Notes: generated by a model not told the origin, from the sequence alone. DNA of 64,000 nucleotides from Enterovibrio sp. JCM 19048 (GCA_001310415.1 BAXE01000003.1:186001-250000); one strand, 5' to 3'; counted from the first letter of the stretch, positions 10,011-20,772 are shown. Translations and numbers: made by a program.

Positions 10011-11522
10011 TTAGCATCCGCTGGCTGTATCTAAGCCGCCGAGACAGTAGTATTTGATTTCGCTGTATTCATCGAACCCATGGCGGCTGCCTTCGCGCCC
10101 GAGTCCGGACTGTTTCATGCCGCCAAACGGGATGGGGTGGCCGGTCATTTTTACGCTGTTGACGCTGACCATGCCGAAATCCAGCCCGCGCATCAGTTTC
10201 CAGATATGGCGGATATCGTGACCGTAGATGTAAGCCGCAAGACCGTATTCGGTGTCGTTGGCGGCGATGATCACGTCATCCAGCGAGTCGTAGGCAATCA
10301 CACCGGCGACCGGGCAGAAGTTTTCTTCGCGGTAGACCGCCATGTCAGGCGTAACATTGGTCAGCAGCACCGGATTGAAGAAGTTTTCACCCGGCACTTT
10401 TTTCTGGTTGCCCACTACCAAAGTTGCGCCTTTTTCCAGGGCGTCATCCACCAGCATCTGCGCCTTTTCGACCGCCTGATGATTGATCAGTGGGCCGATA
10501 TCCACGCCGTTTAACATGCCATTACCGACATTAAGTTTTTGCATGCCGGTCGCAAAGGCTTCCACGAACTCTTCATAGTGTTCCCGAGGCACAAAAATGC
10601 GGTTAGCGGCAAGACAGTCCTGTCCGGAAGTCTGGAACTTGGCATCGATAGCCGCCTTTGCAGCTTCCTGAATGTCCATGTCTGGCAGCACGATAAAAGG
10701 TGCGTTACCACCAAGCTCCATCGAGCATTTCTTCACTGTTTCCGCGCTTTGTTGCAGCAGCAGTTTTCCGACGCGGGTTGAGCCGGTAAAAGAGAGCGCC
10801 CGCACTTTGTCCGAAGCACACAGGGTGGCGGAAATCATGGCGGCATCGCCGGTGATGACATTAAACACACCGGCGGGAATACCTGCGCGTTCTGCCAGTT
10901 CTGCCAAGCCAGTGCCGAAAAAGGCGTTTCGCTGGCGGGTTTCACCACCACGGTACAGCCGATAGCAAGTGCCGCCGCGGCCTTACGGGTGATCATCGCA
11001 TTGGGGAAATTCCATGGCGTGATCAGTGCTGCAACCCCAATCGCTCTCGAATGGTCGCCAGTTGCGCGTTAGCAATATGGCTTGGCATGGTTTCGCCATA
11101 GGCTCTACGACCTTCTTCGGCAAACCACTTCACAAATGAAGCGCCGTAATCGATTTCACCGCGGGCTTCGTTGAGGGTTTTACCTTGTTCAAGCACCATT
11201 AAACGAGCCAGATCTTCGCGGTTTTCCAACAGCAGGTCGTGCCATGCATTAATAGCTCCGCGCGTTTTTCTGCGGAAAAAGCGCGCCACTTGCTAAAAGC
11301 GGATTCGGCAGCGTTGATTGCGTTGTCTACCTGAGATTTCTTCAGCGCAGTGACATAGCCAATCACTTGGTCATCGGCGGGGTTGGTAACAGCAATATCT
11401 TGATTGCCTGCTACCCATTTTCCGTTGATGTAAGCAAGCTGACGCAGCAGACGTGCATCTTCCAGATGCGCCAATACAACGTCGTTTGCTTTTCCTTCAT
11501 GGGGTAAATTCAGCGCGGCCAT
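10011..11522 (-). CDS. doeC: DoeC, aspartate-semialdehyde (succinate-semialdehyde type) dehydrogenase (three frameshifts)
   Basis: Joined frames give about 504 residues of an NAD(P)-dependent aldehyde dehydrogenase of the succinate-semialdehyde branch: the cofactor segment [10 protein letters not shown], the catalytic glutamate in MELGGNAPF and cysteine in [10 protein letters not shown]. DoeC oxidises aspartate semialdehyde to aspartate, the last step of ectoine breakdown. Breaks near 11252, 11040 and 10915 each fit one missing base. It lies between doeX and doeD in the operon. Confidence 0.85.
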
Positions 11523-11700
11523 AACATGACCTCCCTTATTGGTTGAATCGTTGTCCTCAACTACAAGGTAAGTCTTTTTGCAGGAATGAGTTTTCTGTTA
11601 GCCCGCTTCGCACTTGGTGTTTTTTTTATACCGGGGTGGCGAAAGTTGGTGTTTTTTCTGTTTCAGGAAATACTACTTTTTATTCAATGTATTAGAGAGG

Positions 11701-12178
11701 CTAACGGATAAGGTTTTCGTCTATTTCCAGTGCGTCACGCTGGTGTTTTATGGTTTTGGTGACGATGTAGGTGTAATAGCGTTCAATTTCCAGATCTGAC
11801 ATCAGCCAGCTATCTATTAAACGTTGGTATTGGTCGATATCCTGCGCCATGACGCGAAGGACGTAATCAACGCCGCCACCGGTGGCAAAGCAGTCAGCCA
11901 CTTCCGGGCACTCCTGCATTGCCTGTTCAAACCGTTTGAAGCTGGCGGCATCATGCTTGCCTAGCGTCACTTCGACCAGTACGGGCGTTTTCTTTGAAAG
12001 GATGCTGGGATTGATCTTCGCGCCATAGCCTTCAATGATTCCGGCCTCTTCGAGGCGTTTTACACGCTCCCAACAAGCTGATGGACAGGTTGATCGCTTC
12101 TGCAAGGTGAGACTTGGTGATACGCCCCTGTGTGGAGAGAATTTGCAGGATTTTGGTATCGTATCGGTCAAGTCGCAT
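11701..12178 (-). CDS. doeX: DoeX, AsnC/Lrp family regulator of ectoine degradation (frameshifted)
   Basis: Starting at 12178 (MRLDRYDTKILQILSTQGR) the protein has an Lrp-type helix-turn-helix (ACWERVKRLEEAGII) and a RAM/AsnC ligand domain, about 159 residues in all. A 2-base loss near 12085 (an AGCGCT site reading AGCT) would restore the normal spacing of the recognition helix. DoeX is the second regulator found in many ectoine degradation loci and is thought to sense pathway intermediates. It sits between uehA and doeC. Confidence 0.8.
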
Positions 12179-12207
12179 GGTTTCTCCGTGGGTCTTAAAC
12201 AAGATGC

Positions 12208-12228
12208 CCCTCCCGCTTGACGGGAGGG
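12208..12228 (-). terminator. Intercistronic GC-rich hairpin downstream of uehA
   Basis: An 8-bp perfect stem (CCCTCCCG / CGGGAGGG) with a 5-base loop lies between the binding-protein gene and doeX. There is no good U tract, so it is better seen as an RNA-stabilising or attenuating hairpin than a full terminator; such hairpins commonly keep binding-protein mRNA more abundant than downstream genes. Confidence 0.5.
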
Positions 12229-12304
12229 AGTAGGTAGCAGGGTGTTGCTTCAGATGCTTTCTATAAGCGTGGCATAGTCTGCCGCTTATTGAAAATTCAG
12301 TGGC

Positions 12305-13326
12305 TTAATTACCGGAAAACTCTTCAGTGAGTGAGTCCAGTACCTCTTTACCGCTGTCACCTGTCATTTCAATGTACTGCTCACGGATGTTCATGGAGGC
12401 TTTCTTAAATGCTTCGCGCTCATCTGCGGTCAGTTCAACCAGTTTGATGCCTGGCTTGGCCGCTTTGATTTTTTCCAATCGTGCAGCGTTGAACTCATCC
12501 TGGGTAGCGAAGATGTAGTCCGTCATCTCTGCCAAGGTATCATCCAGTGCTTTTTTCTTGTCGGCAGGCAGGCTGTTGTACCAGTCGTTGTTGGTGATCA
12601 CCGTGGTGGTAAACTGTTGCTGGCCTGCCCAGATCAGGAAGTCGGACACTTCATAGAACTTCATTTCTTCGATCGCGAAGATAGGGTTAACCTGACCATC
12701 CACCATTTTCAGTTGCAGCGCGCCGTAAACTTCTGAGTAAGGGAGTGGCGTAGGATCTGCACCAAAGGACTTGTAGGCTTCAACCAACATCGGTGAGGCC
12801 ATTACGCGCATTTTGAAGTTTTCAAAGTCACCCGGAGAGCGGATTTCCTTGTTGGTTGTCCAGACCATTTCGCCTTCCGGGTACATGGTCAACAGTTTGA
12901 GGTTCTTGTCTGTCAGTTTGCCGCCGAGGGTGCCATAAATGGTCGGGCTGCTGCTGAGGACTTTTTTGTTGACCTCGTTATCCTGATTGAGCAGGTAAGG
13001 GATAGAGAACACCTGCATTTCCGGAACAAAGGAACCAAAAATACCCGGAGAGGCGTTGGCGAATTGCAGTACGCCGTTAGCCGTCAATTCGGTCAGATCT
13101 TCCGATTGACCCAGTGTGCCGTAAGGGTAGACCTCTACCGTGACATCACCATTGGTTTTTTCTTCAATCAGTTTTTTGAACTGTTGCGCGTAAGCTCCTG
13201 CACTGAGCCTTGGATCTCTTCGAGGGCAAACTTCCACGTGTCTGCAATGCTGCCTGCCGAGAAGAGTGTTGCTGCGAAGACGGCAGAGGCAGAGAGTGAT
13301 TTCCAGCGATTGATTTTCCATTTCAT
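12305..13326 (-). CDS. uehA: UehA/TeaA-like TRAP substrate-binding protein for ectoines (frameshifted)
   Basis: Read from ATG 13326, the product (about 340 residues) begins with a basic/hydrophobic signal peptide (MKWKINRWKSLSASAVFAAT) and matches TRAP DctP proteins. It resembles TeaA as I recall it: LGQSEDLTELTANGVLQF, MYPEGEMVWT and TPLPYSEVYGALQ are close counterparts. One base is missing near 13196. It binds ectoine or hydroxyectoine in the periplasm for the UehB/UehC permease. Unusually, it is encoded with the catabolic genes on the minus strand while the permeases are on the plus strand. In the conserved NPIF segment the next residue is Ala; I recall a Trp in TeaA, so affinity may differ. 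Confidence 0.83.
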
Positions 13327-13462
13327 GTCGTCACCTGCTTTTGGTCAGGGATGAGTGGCAAACCAGACGTCCATCTGGCTCGTGATAAATCTGCGAGCGT
13401 GCAAAGGGCGCGGATCCGTCGTCCGTTCCATTCACAGTCGTTTTAGCGCAAGGTTCTTTCGA

Positions 13463-14470
13463 TCAGGTGACAGGTCTGGCGAGTACCGCGAAGGTATCAC
13501 CCAGCTCTACTCTTGCCAAATGCCGTCGGGCTGCAAGTATGCCGTCGGTGTCAGCAAAATATTCGGCTGGTGCCTGTCCTGTTCTTTCTGTTGAGTAAAT
13601 ACGGGCGATGAGATCTCCCTTTTGCACCTCATCACCGAGCGCAATGCACAGTTCCAAGATGCCGCTGTGCTCACTTTGCAGGTAACAACTGGCGTTGGGG
13701 ATCTCAAGCTCTACCGGATCTGAGTCCGGCTCGATGTAGTTCTTTTTCAATATGCCGCTGTACACCAGAAAATTGTGAATGCCGGTGTCAGCCATTTTGA
13801 TGGTTGCCGGTGAGCTGGTACCGCCTCCGTGCAACTCGGTTGTGACGAAGACTTTTCCCTGACGCTCAACGGCGGTGTCATAGAGCTGGGTAGCGTCCAT
13901 CTCTTCCAGATAAAAACAGTACGGTGCACCAAACAGGCGGGCGCCTTCAATACAACGCATTTCCTGGGCTTTGTTGTCCAGACGGTGCGCAGCAGCAAAG
14001 GGAAGGATATCGAGGGTTTTTCCCCCTGAATGGATATCGAGTGCCGCATCACAGAGCGGGATCAATACACGGTTGTAGTAGTCCGCCATTCTTTCCGTCA
14101 TTGTGCCGTAAGGATGGCCGGGAAAGGAGCGGTTCATGTTGCCGTTATCAATCGGTGAGACCCGGCTTCCCGCGACAACGGCAGGGTGGTTCATCATGGG
14201 GATAATGATGACCCGACCCTGAATATTTTCCTGTTTGAGTGTGCTACATAATTTGAGCAGGGAAGTGATGCCCTCGTACTCGTCACCATGGTTACCGCCG
14301 GTCAGCAACGCTGTCTGGCCTTCACCGTTTTTGATCACAGTGATCGGCGTCATGATGGCCCCCCACGCTGAACCGTCGTGGGAATACGGCAGTTTCAGAA
14401 AACCATGTTGGATGCCATCGGCGTTGAAATCGACCGTCGCTGAGACTGAGCTTGGCGGTAATCTTTCCAT
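13463..14470 (-). CDS. doeB: DoeB, N-alpha-acetyl-L-2,4-diaminobutyrate deacetylase
   Basis: An intact 335-residue AstE/AspA-family zinc deacylase. Zinc ligands are visible in GGNHGDEYEG (His and Glu) and in DIHSGG (His). DoeB removes acetate from N-alpha-acetyldiaminobutyrate made by DoeA. It starts 20 bp after the doeA stop with GAAAAGG as ribosome site, so the two are co-translated as in other ectoine degraders. Confidence 0.88.
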   Translation of the reverse strand: MERLPPSSVSATVDFNADGIQHGFLKLPYSHDGSAWGAIMTPITVIKNGEGQTALLTGGNHGDEYEGITSLLKLCSTLKQENIQGRVIIIPMMNHPAVVAGSRVSPIDNGNMNRSFPGHPYGTMTERMADYYNRVLIPLCDAALDIHSGGKTLDILPFAAAHRLDNKAQEMRCIEGARLFGAPYCFYLEEMDATQLYDTAVERQGKVFVTTELHGGGTSSPATIKMADTGIHNFLVYSGILKKNYIEPDSDPVELEIPNASCYLQSEHSGILELCIALGDEVQKGDLIARIYSTERTGQAPAEYFADTDGILAARRHLARVELGDTFAVLARPVT

Positions 14471-14490
14471 GGTGCGTCGTTACCTTTTCT

Positions 14491-15677
14491 CTAGTGTTTG
14501 ACAAACAGTTGTCGTGGGAAGTCACACAGGTTTCTGCACCGTATTTGGTGATCACTATGCTTTCCGTCGTCTCCATGCCCCAGTCATCCATCCAAAGGCC
14601 GGGCATAAAGTGGAAGGTCATGCCTTCTTCGAGCACAGTGGTATCAGTAGCGCGCAGGCTCATGGTGCGCTCGCCCCAATCCGGCGGGTAACTCAGCCCG
14701 ATAGGGTAACCACAACGGGCACCTCCGCGGTCAAATCCGAATTTTTCCATGGTGGCGTTCAAGGCGGCTGCAATGTCGCCACAGGTATTGCCCGGCCTGG
14801 CTACGGCCAACCCAGCTTCCAACCCTTCGTTGAGCGCTTCGTTAGCACGCTTGAAGTGGTCGGCAGGATCGCCAAGATAGATGGTGCGCGAAAGGGGGCA
14901 GTGATAACGGCGGTGAACGCCGGCCATTTCAATAAACGTCCCTTCGCCTTTGACGAAAGGACGATCGTTCCAGGTCAGGTGCGGGGCAGAAGCGTCTACA
15001 CCGGATGGCAACAGCGGCACAATGGCGGCGTAGTCACCGAAATGACCATCATGGCCAATGACTGAGTGTTTATTGATTTCTGCCACCAGAATATGCTTCG
15101 GAAGGCCTGGTTCAATCAGTTCAAAGGCAACGCGGTGCATGTTTTCAACGATGCGGGCTGCTGCGCGCATGTAGTAAAGCTCTTGATCGGATTTCTGTGC
15201 TCGGCTCCAATTCACCAAGCCAGTGGCATCAACAAACGATGCGTTGGGAAGGTTTTCCTGCAGTGATTCGTAAGCCGTTGCGCTGAAGTAGTAATTGTCT
15301 TTTTCCACGCCGATGCGTCCGCGATCCCACAAGTGTTCCGGCAATACTGCATTTGCCAGATACTCCATGGGATGAAGCGGCGGATTCATCACGTAATGAT
15401 CGGGGTAACCCACTACGTTTTTGTGGCTCATGTACACGGTGCGGCGTGCACCGTTTGCATCCTGATTGCGGCCAAACCACACTGGCTCTCCGCTGTGTCC
15501 AATCACAACACATTGCGGCACGTAAAATGACCAACCGTCGTAGCCGGTCAGCCAGGCCATGTTTGATGGATCGTGAACAATCAGTACATCCAACTCCCTC
15601 TTTTCCATGGCCGCGCGAACTTTCGCCAGCCGGACGCCGAACTCTTCAAGCGTAAAGTTAAGCACAACGTCACTCAT
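14491..15677 (-). CDS. doeA: DoeA, ectoine hydrolase (frameshifted near the 3' end)
   Basis: About 395 residues of the M24 'pita-bread' family (creatinase type), with the N-terminal domain ending near residue 165 and the hydrolase domain after it (HDGHFGDYAAIVPLLP, EMAGVHRRYHCPLSRT). DoeA opens the ectoine ring to N-alpha-acetyldiaminobutyrate, which is also the inducer seen by EnuR. One missing base near 14520 lets the frame run on into doeB; restoring it ends the protein at the TAG at 14491-14493, 20 bp before doeB. First gene of the catabolic operon; AGGAGA precedes the ATG. Confidence 0.88.
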
Positions 15678-15986
15678 GCCCCATATCTCCTAAAAATACC
15701 GCCCTAACAGGACGAACGTTGACACGACCAGAGTCATCGCCAGTCATCGGTATCAGAAAAATTCGGGGTAGACATTTTTCCCAGAAAAATCGCGGTGACT
15801 GTTTTGCCTCCCAGCTTTTTTGTAATGTTCATTGCGGTGAGTGTAGTCCACTGACTTTCAAGCTATAAACATTACAATGCAGTTCAATGTAAAACAATGT
15901 GAGTCAATGTAGCGAAAGTGTTTACATTTGAACTTACTTTACACTTACACTAGAGGTTAAAAATTGGTCAACAAAAATATTGAACT
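15678..15986. promoter_or_regulatory. doeA-enuR divergent control region with phased CAATG repeats
   Basis: This intergenic region carries CAATG(C/T) at 15875, 15885, 15895 and 15905, exactly one helical turn apart, so all lie on one face of the DNA. A perfect 10-bp inverted repeat joins TTGTAATGTT (15820-15829) to AACATTACAA (15868-15877), the second arm merging into the array. MocR/GntR regulators of the GabR and PdxR type bind direct repeats, so this is the likely EnuR operator. A possible plus-strand promoter (TTTACA at 15921, TTACAC at 15945) follows the array toward enuR. Confidence 0.6.
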
Positions 15987-17396
15987 ATGACAATCAAATT
16001 ACACCTCGAATTAGCCCTGGACTCCCGAAATACTTGGCGATCTCAAAAGCGATAACGGAGCAGATTTCTCAAGGGATTTTGATGCCTGGCACGAAATTAC
16101 CCCCACATCGCGAATTAGCAGATCAATTGGATGTCAGCGTACAAACGGTGAGCAATGCCTATGCTCATGCTGAAAAGCAGGGGGCAGTGGAGGCTTGGGT
16201 GGGAAGCGGTACATTTGTTCGCAGTTTTTCCCAAGGCAAGGAAAGCGAGTTCATGCTGACGCAGGATGTGAAGGCCGATCAAAACGTGTCAGACGTCATT
16301 GATATGTCTATCGCCCACCCGGTGTATACCCAGCAAATCACCCAGTTATTCAACGAAACTTTGCTGGAAATCGCACAGCAAGGAGATACTGCCCACCTTC
16401 TTGGGTCAGCCCGTCCGGTTGTTGGTCAGCGTCATCACATTGAAGCGGCGCAGATGTACCTTGCCAGCCAGAAACTCCATGCGGAAGCTGAGTGTATTCT
16501 GCTGACCAATGGCGCCTGCCATGGGCTGATGCTGGCGCTGGGAACCGCCATTTCCCCCGGTGATACAGTGGCGTGTGAAAACCTGGTTGACCACGGGCTG
16601 ATTGCCCGCTCGAAGATCTTTAAATTCAAATTGTGTGGCATTGACATGGACGAGCAGGGGATTTTACCGGACGCTCTGGAAAGGGCGTGTCAGACCCGCA
16701 CGATCAAGGCGCTGGCCTGTACCCCCAGCATGAATAACCCTACCAGCGCCCACATGGGATTGCGCGCCGCGAAGCGATAGCGGAGATTGCGCGCCGCCAC
16801 AACCTGATGGTGATTGAGGACGATGTCTACGGGGCACTTGAACCAAATCGTTTGCCACCCATTTCCAGTTTGCTGCCGGAGCAGAGTTTCTACGTGACGA
16901 GCCTAACCAAAACCGTGGCTCCGGGGCTGCGTACGGGATTTCTTGTGGTGCCAAGACACCTTAAACAACATGCAGTCGGGCGTTTGGCGGCAACGAGCTG
17001 GATGGCGACGCCTCTGCCTTTCGAGGTCGCAAGCCGCTGGATTGCTAATGGCTCAGTGGAGCGAATTACTGCTTTCCAGCGTCAGGAGTTTTCTTCCCGC
17101 CAACGGATGGCGGCCAGCAGTTTTTCAGACCTTTCCTACACGGCACATCCTTATGGACAGCACATTTGGATGACGCTGCCCAGTGAATGGCAAGCCGATA
17201 ACCTGTTGGCAGCTGCACGGCAGGCGGGTGTGCAATTGACTGGCTATCAACCGTTCGCTTTGGAGTCTGAGCGGCAGAAAAATCATATCCGCATCAGTTT
17301 GGGGCTGAAGCGAGTCGTTTTCGCATTAAACGGGGGCTGCAGATTGTGGCTGACCTGATAAAAAGCGAGCCGCCGCCACCACATTTTCTGTTGTGA
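15987..17396 (+). CDS. enuR: EnuR, MocR/GntR-type regulator of ectoine utilisation (frameshifted)
   Basis: About 470 residues: a GntR winged helix (LPPHRELADQLDVSVQTVSN near residues 40-60) joined to a fold-type I aminotransferase domain with the PLP lysine in SLTKTVAPGLRTGF. EnuR represses ectoine uptake and degradation genes until diaminobutyrate-type intermediates react with its PLP. Single bases are missing near 16765 and 17300; restored, it ends at TGA 17394-17396. ATG 15987 is preferred if another base is lost just after it (giving MTNQITPRI); otherwise a TTG at 15980 is in frame. Confidence 0.83.
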
Positions 17397-17530
17397 GGAG
17401 AAAATCAGAAAATATTCGCATTCATGACAATTGACTTGATTGACATGGCTGGATACGGTTTTTAACAACTATTTTACTTTTTGGTGGTTGTGACCGCCGG
17501 GGTAAAGCCAGTCACTACAGGGAGGGGGTC

Positions 17531-18100
17531 ATGCGCTTTTTCAAGCTGATCGACGACTGGATACGCAGACTCGAAGCGGGGATACTCATCGCCGCGATTT
17601 TGCTCATTGCATTGAACTCCATCATCAATGTATTTGGACGATACATGTTTGGTCAGAGTCTCTATTTTTCTGAAGAACTCAATTACTTTCTCATCATCGC
17701 AGTGACCTTCATCGGCAGCAGCTATGCCGCACGCCAGTCTCGTCACATCTCCATGTCTGCGTTTGTCGACATACTTCGTGGTAAGAACCGCGCAGTCGCC
17801 ATGATAGTGATCAATCTGGTTACTGCCTGCCTTTTGGCGCTGTTGGCCTGGTATGCCGTCGAATACCTGATGAAAGTCTCCTCCATGGGGCGTTTGTCGC
17901 CAGCACTGCGCTGGCCTCTGCACCTTGTCTACATTGTGGTGCCCATTGGTCTTGGCTTTACCGCCGTGCAGTTTTTGCGTCACACCATCGAATATATTCA
18001 GGTGTTCCAGGGTAAACGGGAAATGCCTGCCATTTACCATGATGTACCGGATGTCGTCGCCTCTGAGGCACTGGAATCGGTTGAGGAGGACAAGAAATGA
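17531..18100 (+). CDS. uehB: UehB/TeaB-like TRAP transporter small permease
   Basis: An intact 189-residue DctQ-family protein with four membrane segments and the motif FSEELNYFLII plus ARQSRHISM. It pairs with UehC and the UehA binding protein for sodium-driven ectoine uptake. GGGAGGG precedes the ATG. It lies 134 bp after enuR and overlaps uehC by 4 bp (ATGA), so the permease pair is co-translated. Confidence 0.85.
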   Translation: MRFFKLIDDWIRRLEAGILIAAILLIALNSIINVFGRYMFGQSLYFSEELNYFLIIAVTFIGSSYAARQSRHISMSAFVDILRGKNRAVAMIVINLVTACLLALLAWYAVEYLMKVSSMGRLSPALRWPLHLVYIVVPIGLGFTAVQFLRHTIEYIQVFQGKREMPAIYHDVPDVVASEALESVEEDKK

Positions 18101-19373
18101 CAACGGTATTGGTTATTGTCATGGTGGTGCTGCTCGCAATGGGTTTTCCTATGCTGGTTCCATTGTTGGCGGCTTCGCTGGTGGGCTTTTTGGTCTATTT
18201 CGGCATGGGGCCGGATTTTATTATCCAGCAGATGTTAGCTGGGATTAAACCGGCAGCATTGATCGCAGTACCCATGTTTATTCTGGCGGCTGATATTGTC
18301 ACCCGTGGCGCCGCAGCAACCCGGCTTCTGGACGTGGCTATGGCGTTTGTCGGACACCTGAAGGGCGGTTTGGCGATCACTTCGTCGGTCAGTTGTGCCA
18401 TGTTTGGTGCGGTATCGGGTTCCACGCAAGCCACGGTGGTGGCGGTTGGCTCAATTATGCGGCCAAAAATGCTGCAAAAAGGCTACAAGGACAGCTTTGT
18501 CCTTGCGCTTATCATCAATGCTTCTGACTTGGCACTGCTGATCCCGCCCAGCATCGGGATGATTGTTTATGGTGTGGTGTCCGGTACGTCGGTGGCAGAA
18601 CTCTTTATTGCTGGAATTGGCCCTGCGATTCTCATCCTGCTGCTTTTCTCTGCGTACTGTTATTTTTATGCGAGCCGCAACGAAGTAGAAAGCATTGATG
18701 CAGCCAGTTGGGCAGAGCGCTGGCGAGCCTGCTCCAGAGCACTGTTACCTTTCGGTTTTCCGGTGATCACCATTGGTGGTATTTACGCGGGGGTTTTCAG
18801 CCCCACTGAGGCAGCCTCGATTTCTGTGCTGTACGCCATTGTGCTGGAAATGGTGATTTTTAAGAAAGTGAAATGGAGCGAATTGGGCGATATTGCGCTT
18901 TCCACCGGCCTTATTACCGCTGTGGTGTTTATTCTGGTAGCCGCAGGCGGCGCATTTTCCTGGGTGATTTCCTTTGCCCGCATACCACAGGAAATTCTGG
19001 GTGGGATCGGGATTGCGGACGCCAGCCAGATTGAGCTGTTGATGATTATCTCGGTGGCATTCTTTATCGGCTGTATGTTTGTTGACCCCATTGTGGTGAT
19101 GCTGATCCTGGTGCCTATCTTTGCGCCTTTTATCAAATCTTCTGGTGTCGATCCGGTGCTGGTGGGAGCAATTGTGACCTTACAAGCCGCAGTGGCTCTG
19201 CAACGCCACCGTTTGGCTGTGACATCTTTACCGCAATCGCCGTATTTAAAAGGCCCTATCTGGATGTGGTGAGGGGCACTCCACCGTTTGTCTTTATCCT
19301 GCTGTTTGTCTCTGTACTGCTGATATTCTTCCCGCAAATTGCACTCTTCTTGCGTGATTTAGCGTTTAGGTAA
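18097..19373 (+). CDS. uehC: UehC/TeaC-like TRAP transporter large permease (frameshifted)
   Basis: About 425 residues of the DctM family with roughly twelve membrane segments. Typical parts are VPMFILAADIVTRGAAATRL, FGAVSGSTQATVVAVGS and LLIPPSIGMIVYGV. One base is missing near 19196; restored, the C-terminus reads TPPFGCDIFTAIAVFKRPYL and ends at 19373. Forms the main channel of the ectoine TRAP transporter with UehB. Confidence 0.85.
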
Positions 19374-19734
19374 CAGTCAGGAGCTATGAGTCCAGAAGTA
19401 AGAACTCGAACCCCGTCGCACTGGCGGGGTTTTGCATTTCGATTCCGGGATACCGATCATCTCGCTAAGGCGACAAGTTGGTTAAGCTACGAACTCTTCC
19501 AAATATCCCCACGAAGAGGTGTTACTGAACATGTTGATGCGATAGTCGATAAGTACCTTGTAAAGAAAACTGCAATGCGTTTGCCGTTCTCCTGGCTTCG
19601 CGTTTGGTTGCAGTTAACATTCAACCGACAGATATCGCGATGTTCAGGCAATTAGGCCTCTTCACTTCCCAGCAACATAGCATTTGTGCTTTTGGCGGTT
19701 CGCTTTTATCTGTCATCAACCCGTCGAGGTTTTT
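19374..19734. other. Non-coding stretch after uehC
   Basis: 361 bp hold the uehC terminator (listed separately) and no ORF with coding character. The 89-residue ORF at 19386-19655 runs through the terminator and has no ribosome site. No promoter could be recognised for the kinase gene downstream. Confidence 0.6.
19409..19434 (+). terminator. Terminator of the enuR-uehBC unit
   Basis: A 7-bp stem AACCCCG / CGGGGTT with a 9-base loop and a short T run. Confidence 0.75.
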
Positions 19735-20502
19735 ATGGAAGTTTTATCCGGTGGCAGAGACGATGCCATTTTCAAACAAAACGATACAGTGATCCGCCCG
19801 TTGAGCGCTCACTCGGAAGCCGTTCATCGTCTTCTTACTCACCTGCATCAGGAAGGCTTTACGTCCTGCCCTCAGTTTATTTCCTCTGACGGAAAGAATG
19901 AGATCCTGAGTTTTGTAGAAGGGGAAACGTATAACTATCCATTGCGCGGCGCTATTGCCAGCGATGAAGCGTTAATGTCAGCTGCCCTTTTACTTCGTCA
20001 ATTTCATGATGCTTCCGCGACGTTTTTGCAAAGTGATCATGCCCAACAACACTGGATGCTGCCATCCAGAGAACCTGCCGAGGTTGTCTGCCATGGGGAC
20101 TTTGCGCCTTACAATGTGGCCTTGAAGGGACAAACAGTAGTGGGGGTGTTTGATTTCGATACCGCGCATCCGGCACCAAGGCTTTGGGATATCGCCTACG
20201 CAGTCTATTGCTGGGCACCGTTTAAAACCCATCACATTGATAAGCTGGGTTCACTTGACCAACAAATCGCCAGAGCCAAAATGTTTCTGGATGCTTATGG
20301 TGTTTCGGAGCAAGAGAGAGTGTCGCTTGTCAGCACCATGGTGCAGCGGTTGCATGCTTTGGTGACGTTTATGGTTAGGGAAGCGGAAGACGGGGATCCT
20401 GGATTCCAGATGAGTCTCTCTGAAGGGCATCATGTAGCTTATTTAAACGACATTGAGTATTTAAAATTGCATCAATCAAAAATTCATATTGGTTTGATTT
20501 GA
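19735..20502 (+). CDS. Aminoglycoside phosphotransferase (APH/choline kinase) family protein
   Basis: A 255-residue kinase-like protein with the Brenner-type loop VCHGDFAPYNV and the metal-binding DFDTAHPAPRLWD. Members phosphorylate small hydroxyl-bearing compounds such as antibiotics, choline, homoserine or sugars. The ATG at 19735 has GAGG about 5 bp upstream; a longer reading from 19684 is less likely. A terminator separates it from the ectoine permease genes, so it is probably a separate unit. Substrate unknown; frame intact. Confidence 0.75.
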   Translation: MEVLSGGRDDAIFKQNDTVIRPLSAHSEAVHRLLTHLHQEGFTSCPQFISSDGKNEILSFVEGETYNYPLRGAIASDEALMSAALLLRQFHDASATFLQSDHAQQHWMLPSREPAEVVCHGDFAPYNVALKGQTVVGVFDFDTAHPAPRLWDIAYAVYCWAPFKTHHIDKLGSLDQQIARAKMFLDAYGVSEQERVSLVSTMVQRLHALVTFMVREAEDGDPGFQMSLSEGHHVAYLNDIEYLKLHQSKIHIGLI

Positions 20503-20772
20503 TATTTTTATCAATGCTTATTGTGATGTGCTTTCCTTTAACTTTGGTATTTTGAGTTGTGTTTGTTTAATTACTGTGACTTTTTCTTTTATTAATTTTT
20601 CCGAGATTTTTTTGCATAGTTATTTTGAGTGATTTTTAGTCAAAATTAGTTGGCTGAAATGTTGGTTTTTTGATTATTTTCAGCTGTAAATATTTTTATT
20701 TGAGACTTATTTTTCAGGGGGATATAATCCGCGCTCATTTTGTGGGCAAGCCCTGAATTTAAGTACTTTTTT
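20503..20772. promoter_or_regulatory. AT-rich leader with sigma-70 promoter for the EIIC-EAL gene
   Basis: A very AT-rich 270-bp region ends with a near-consensus promoter: TTGAGA at 20700-20705, 17-bp spacer, TATAAT at 20723-20728. The predicted transcript start near 20735 leaves a leader of about 38 bases before ATG 20773 and argues against the GTG at 20740 as start. Confidence 0.7.

Noticed and set aside
19386..19655. 89-residue ORF after uehC
   Set aside because: Runs directly through a terminator hairpin and has no family features.
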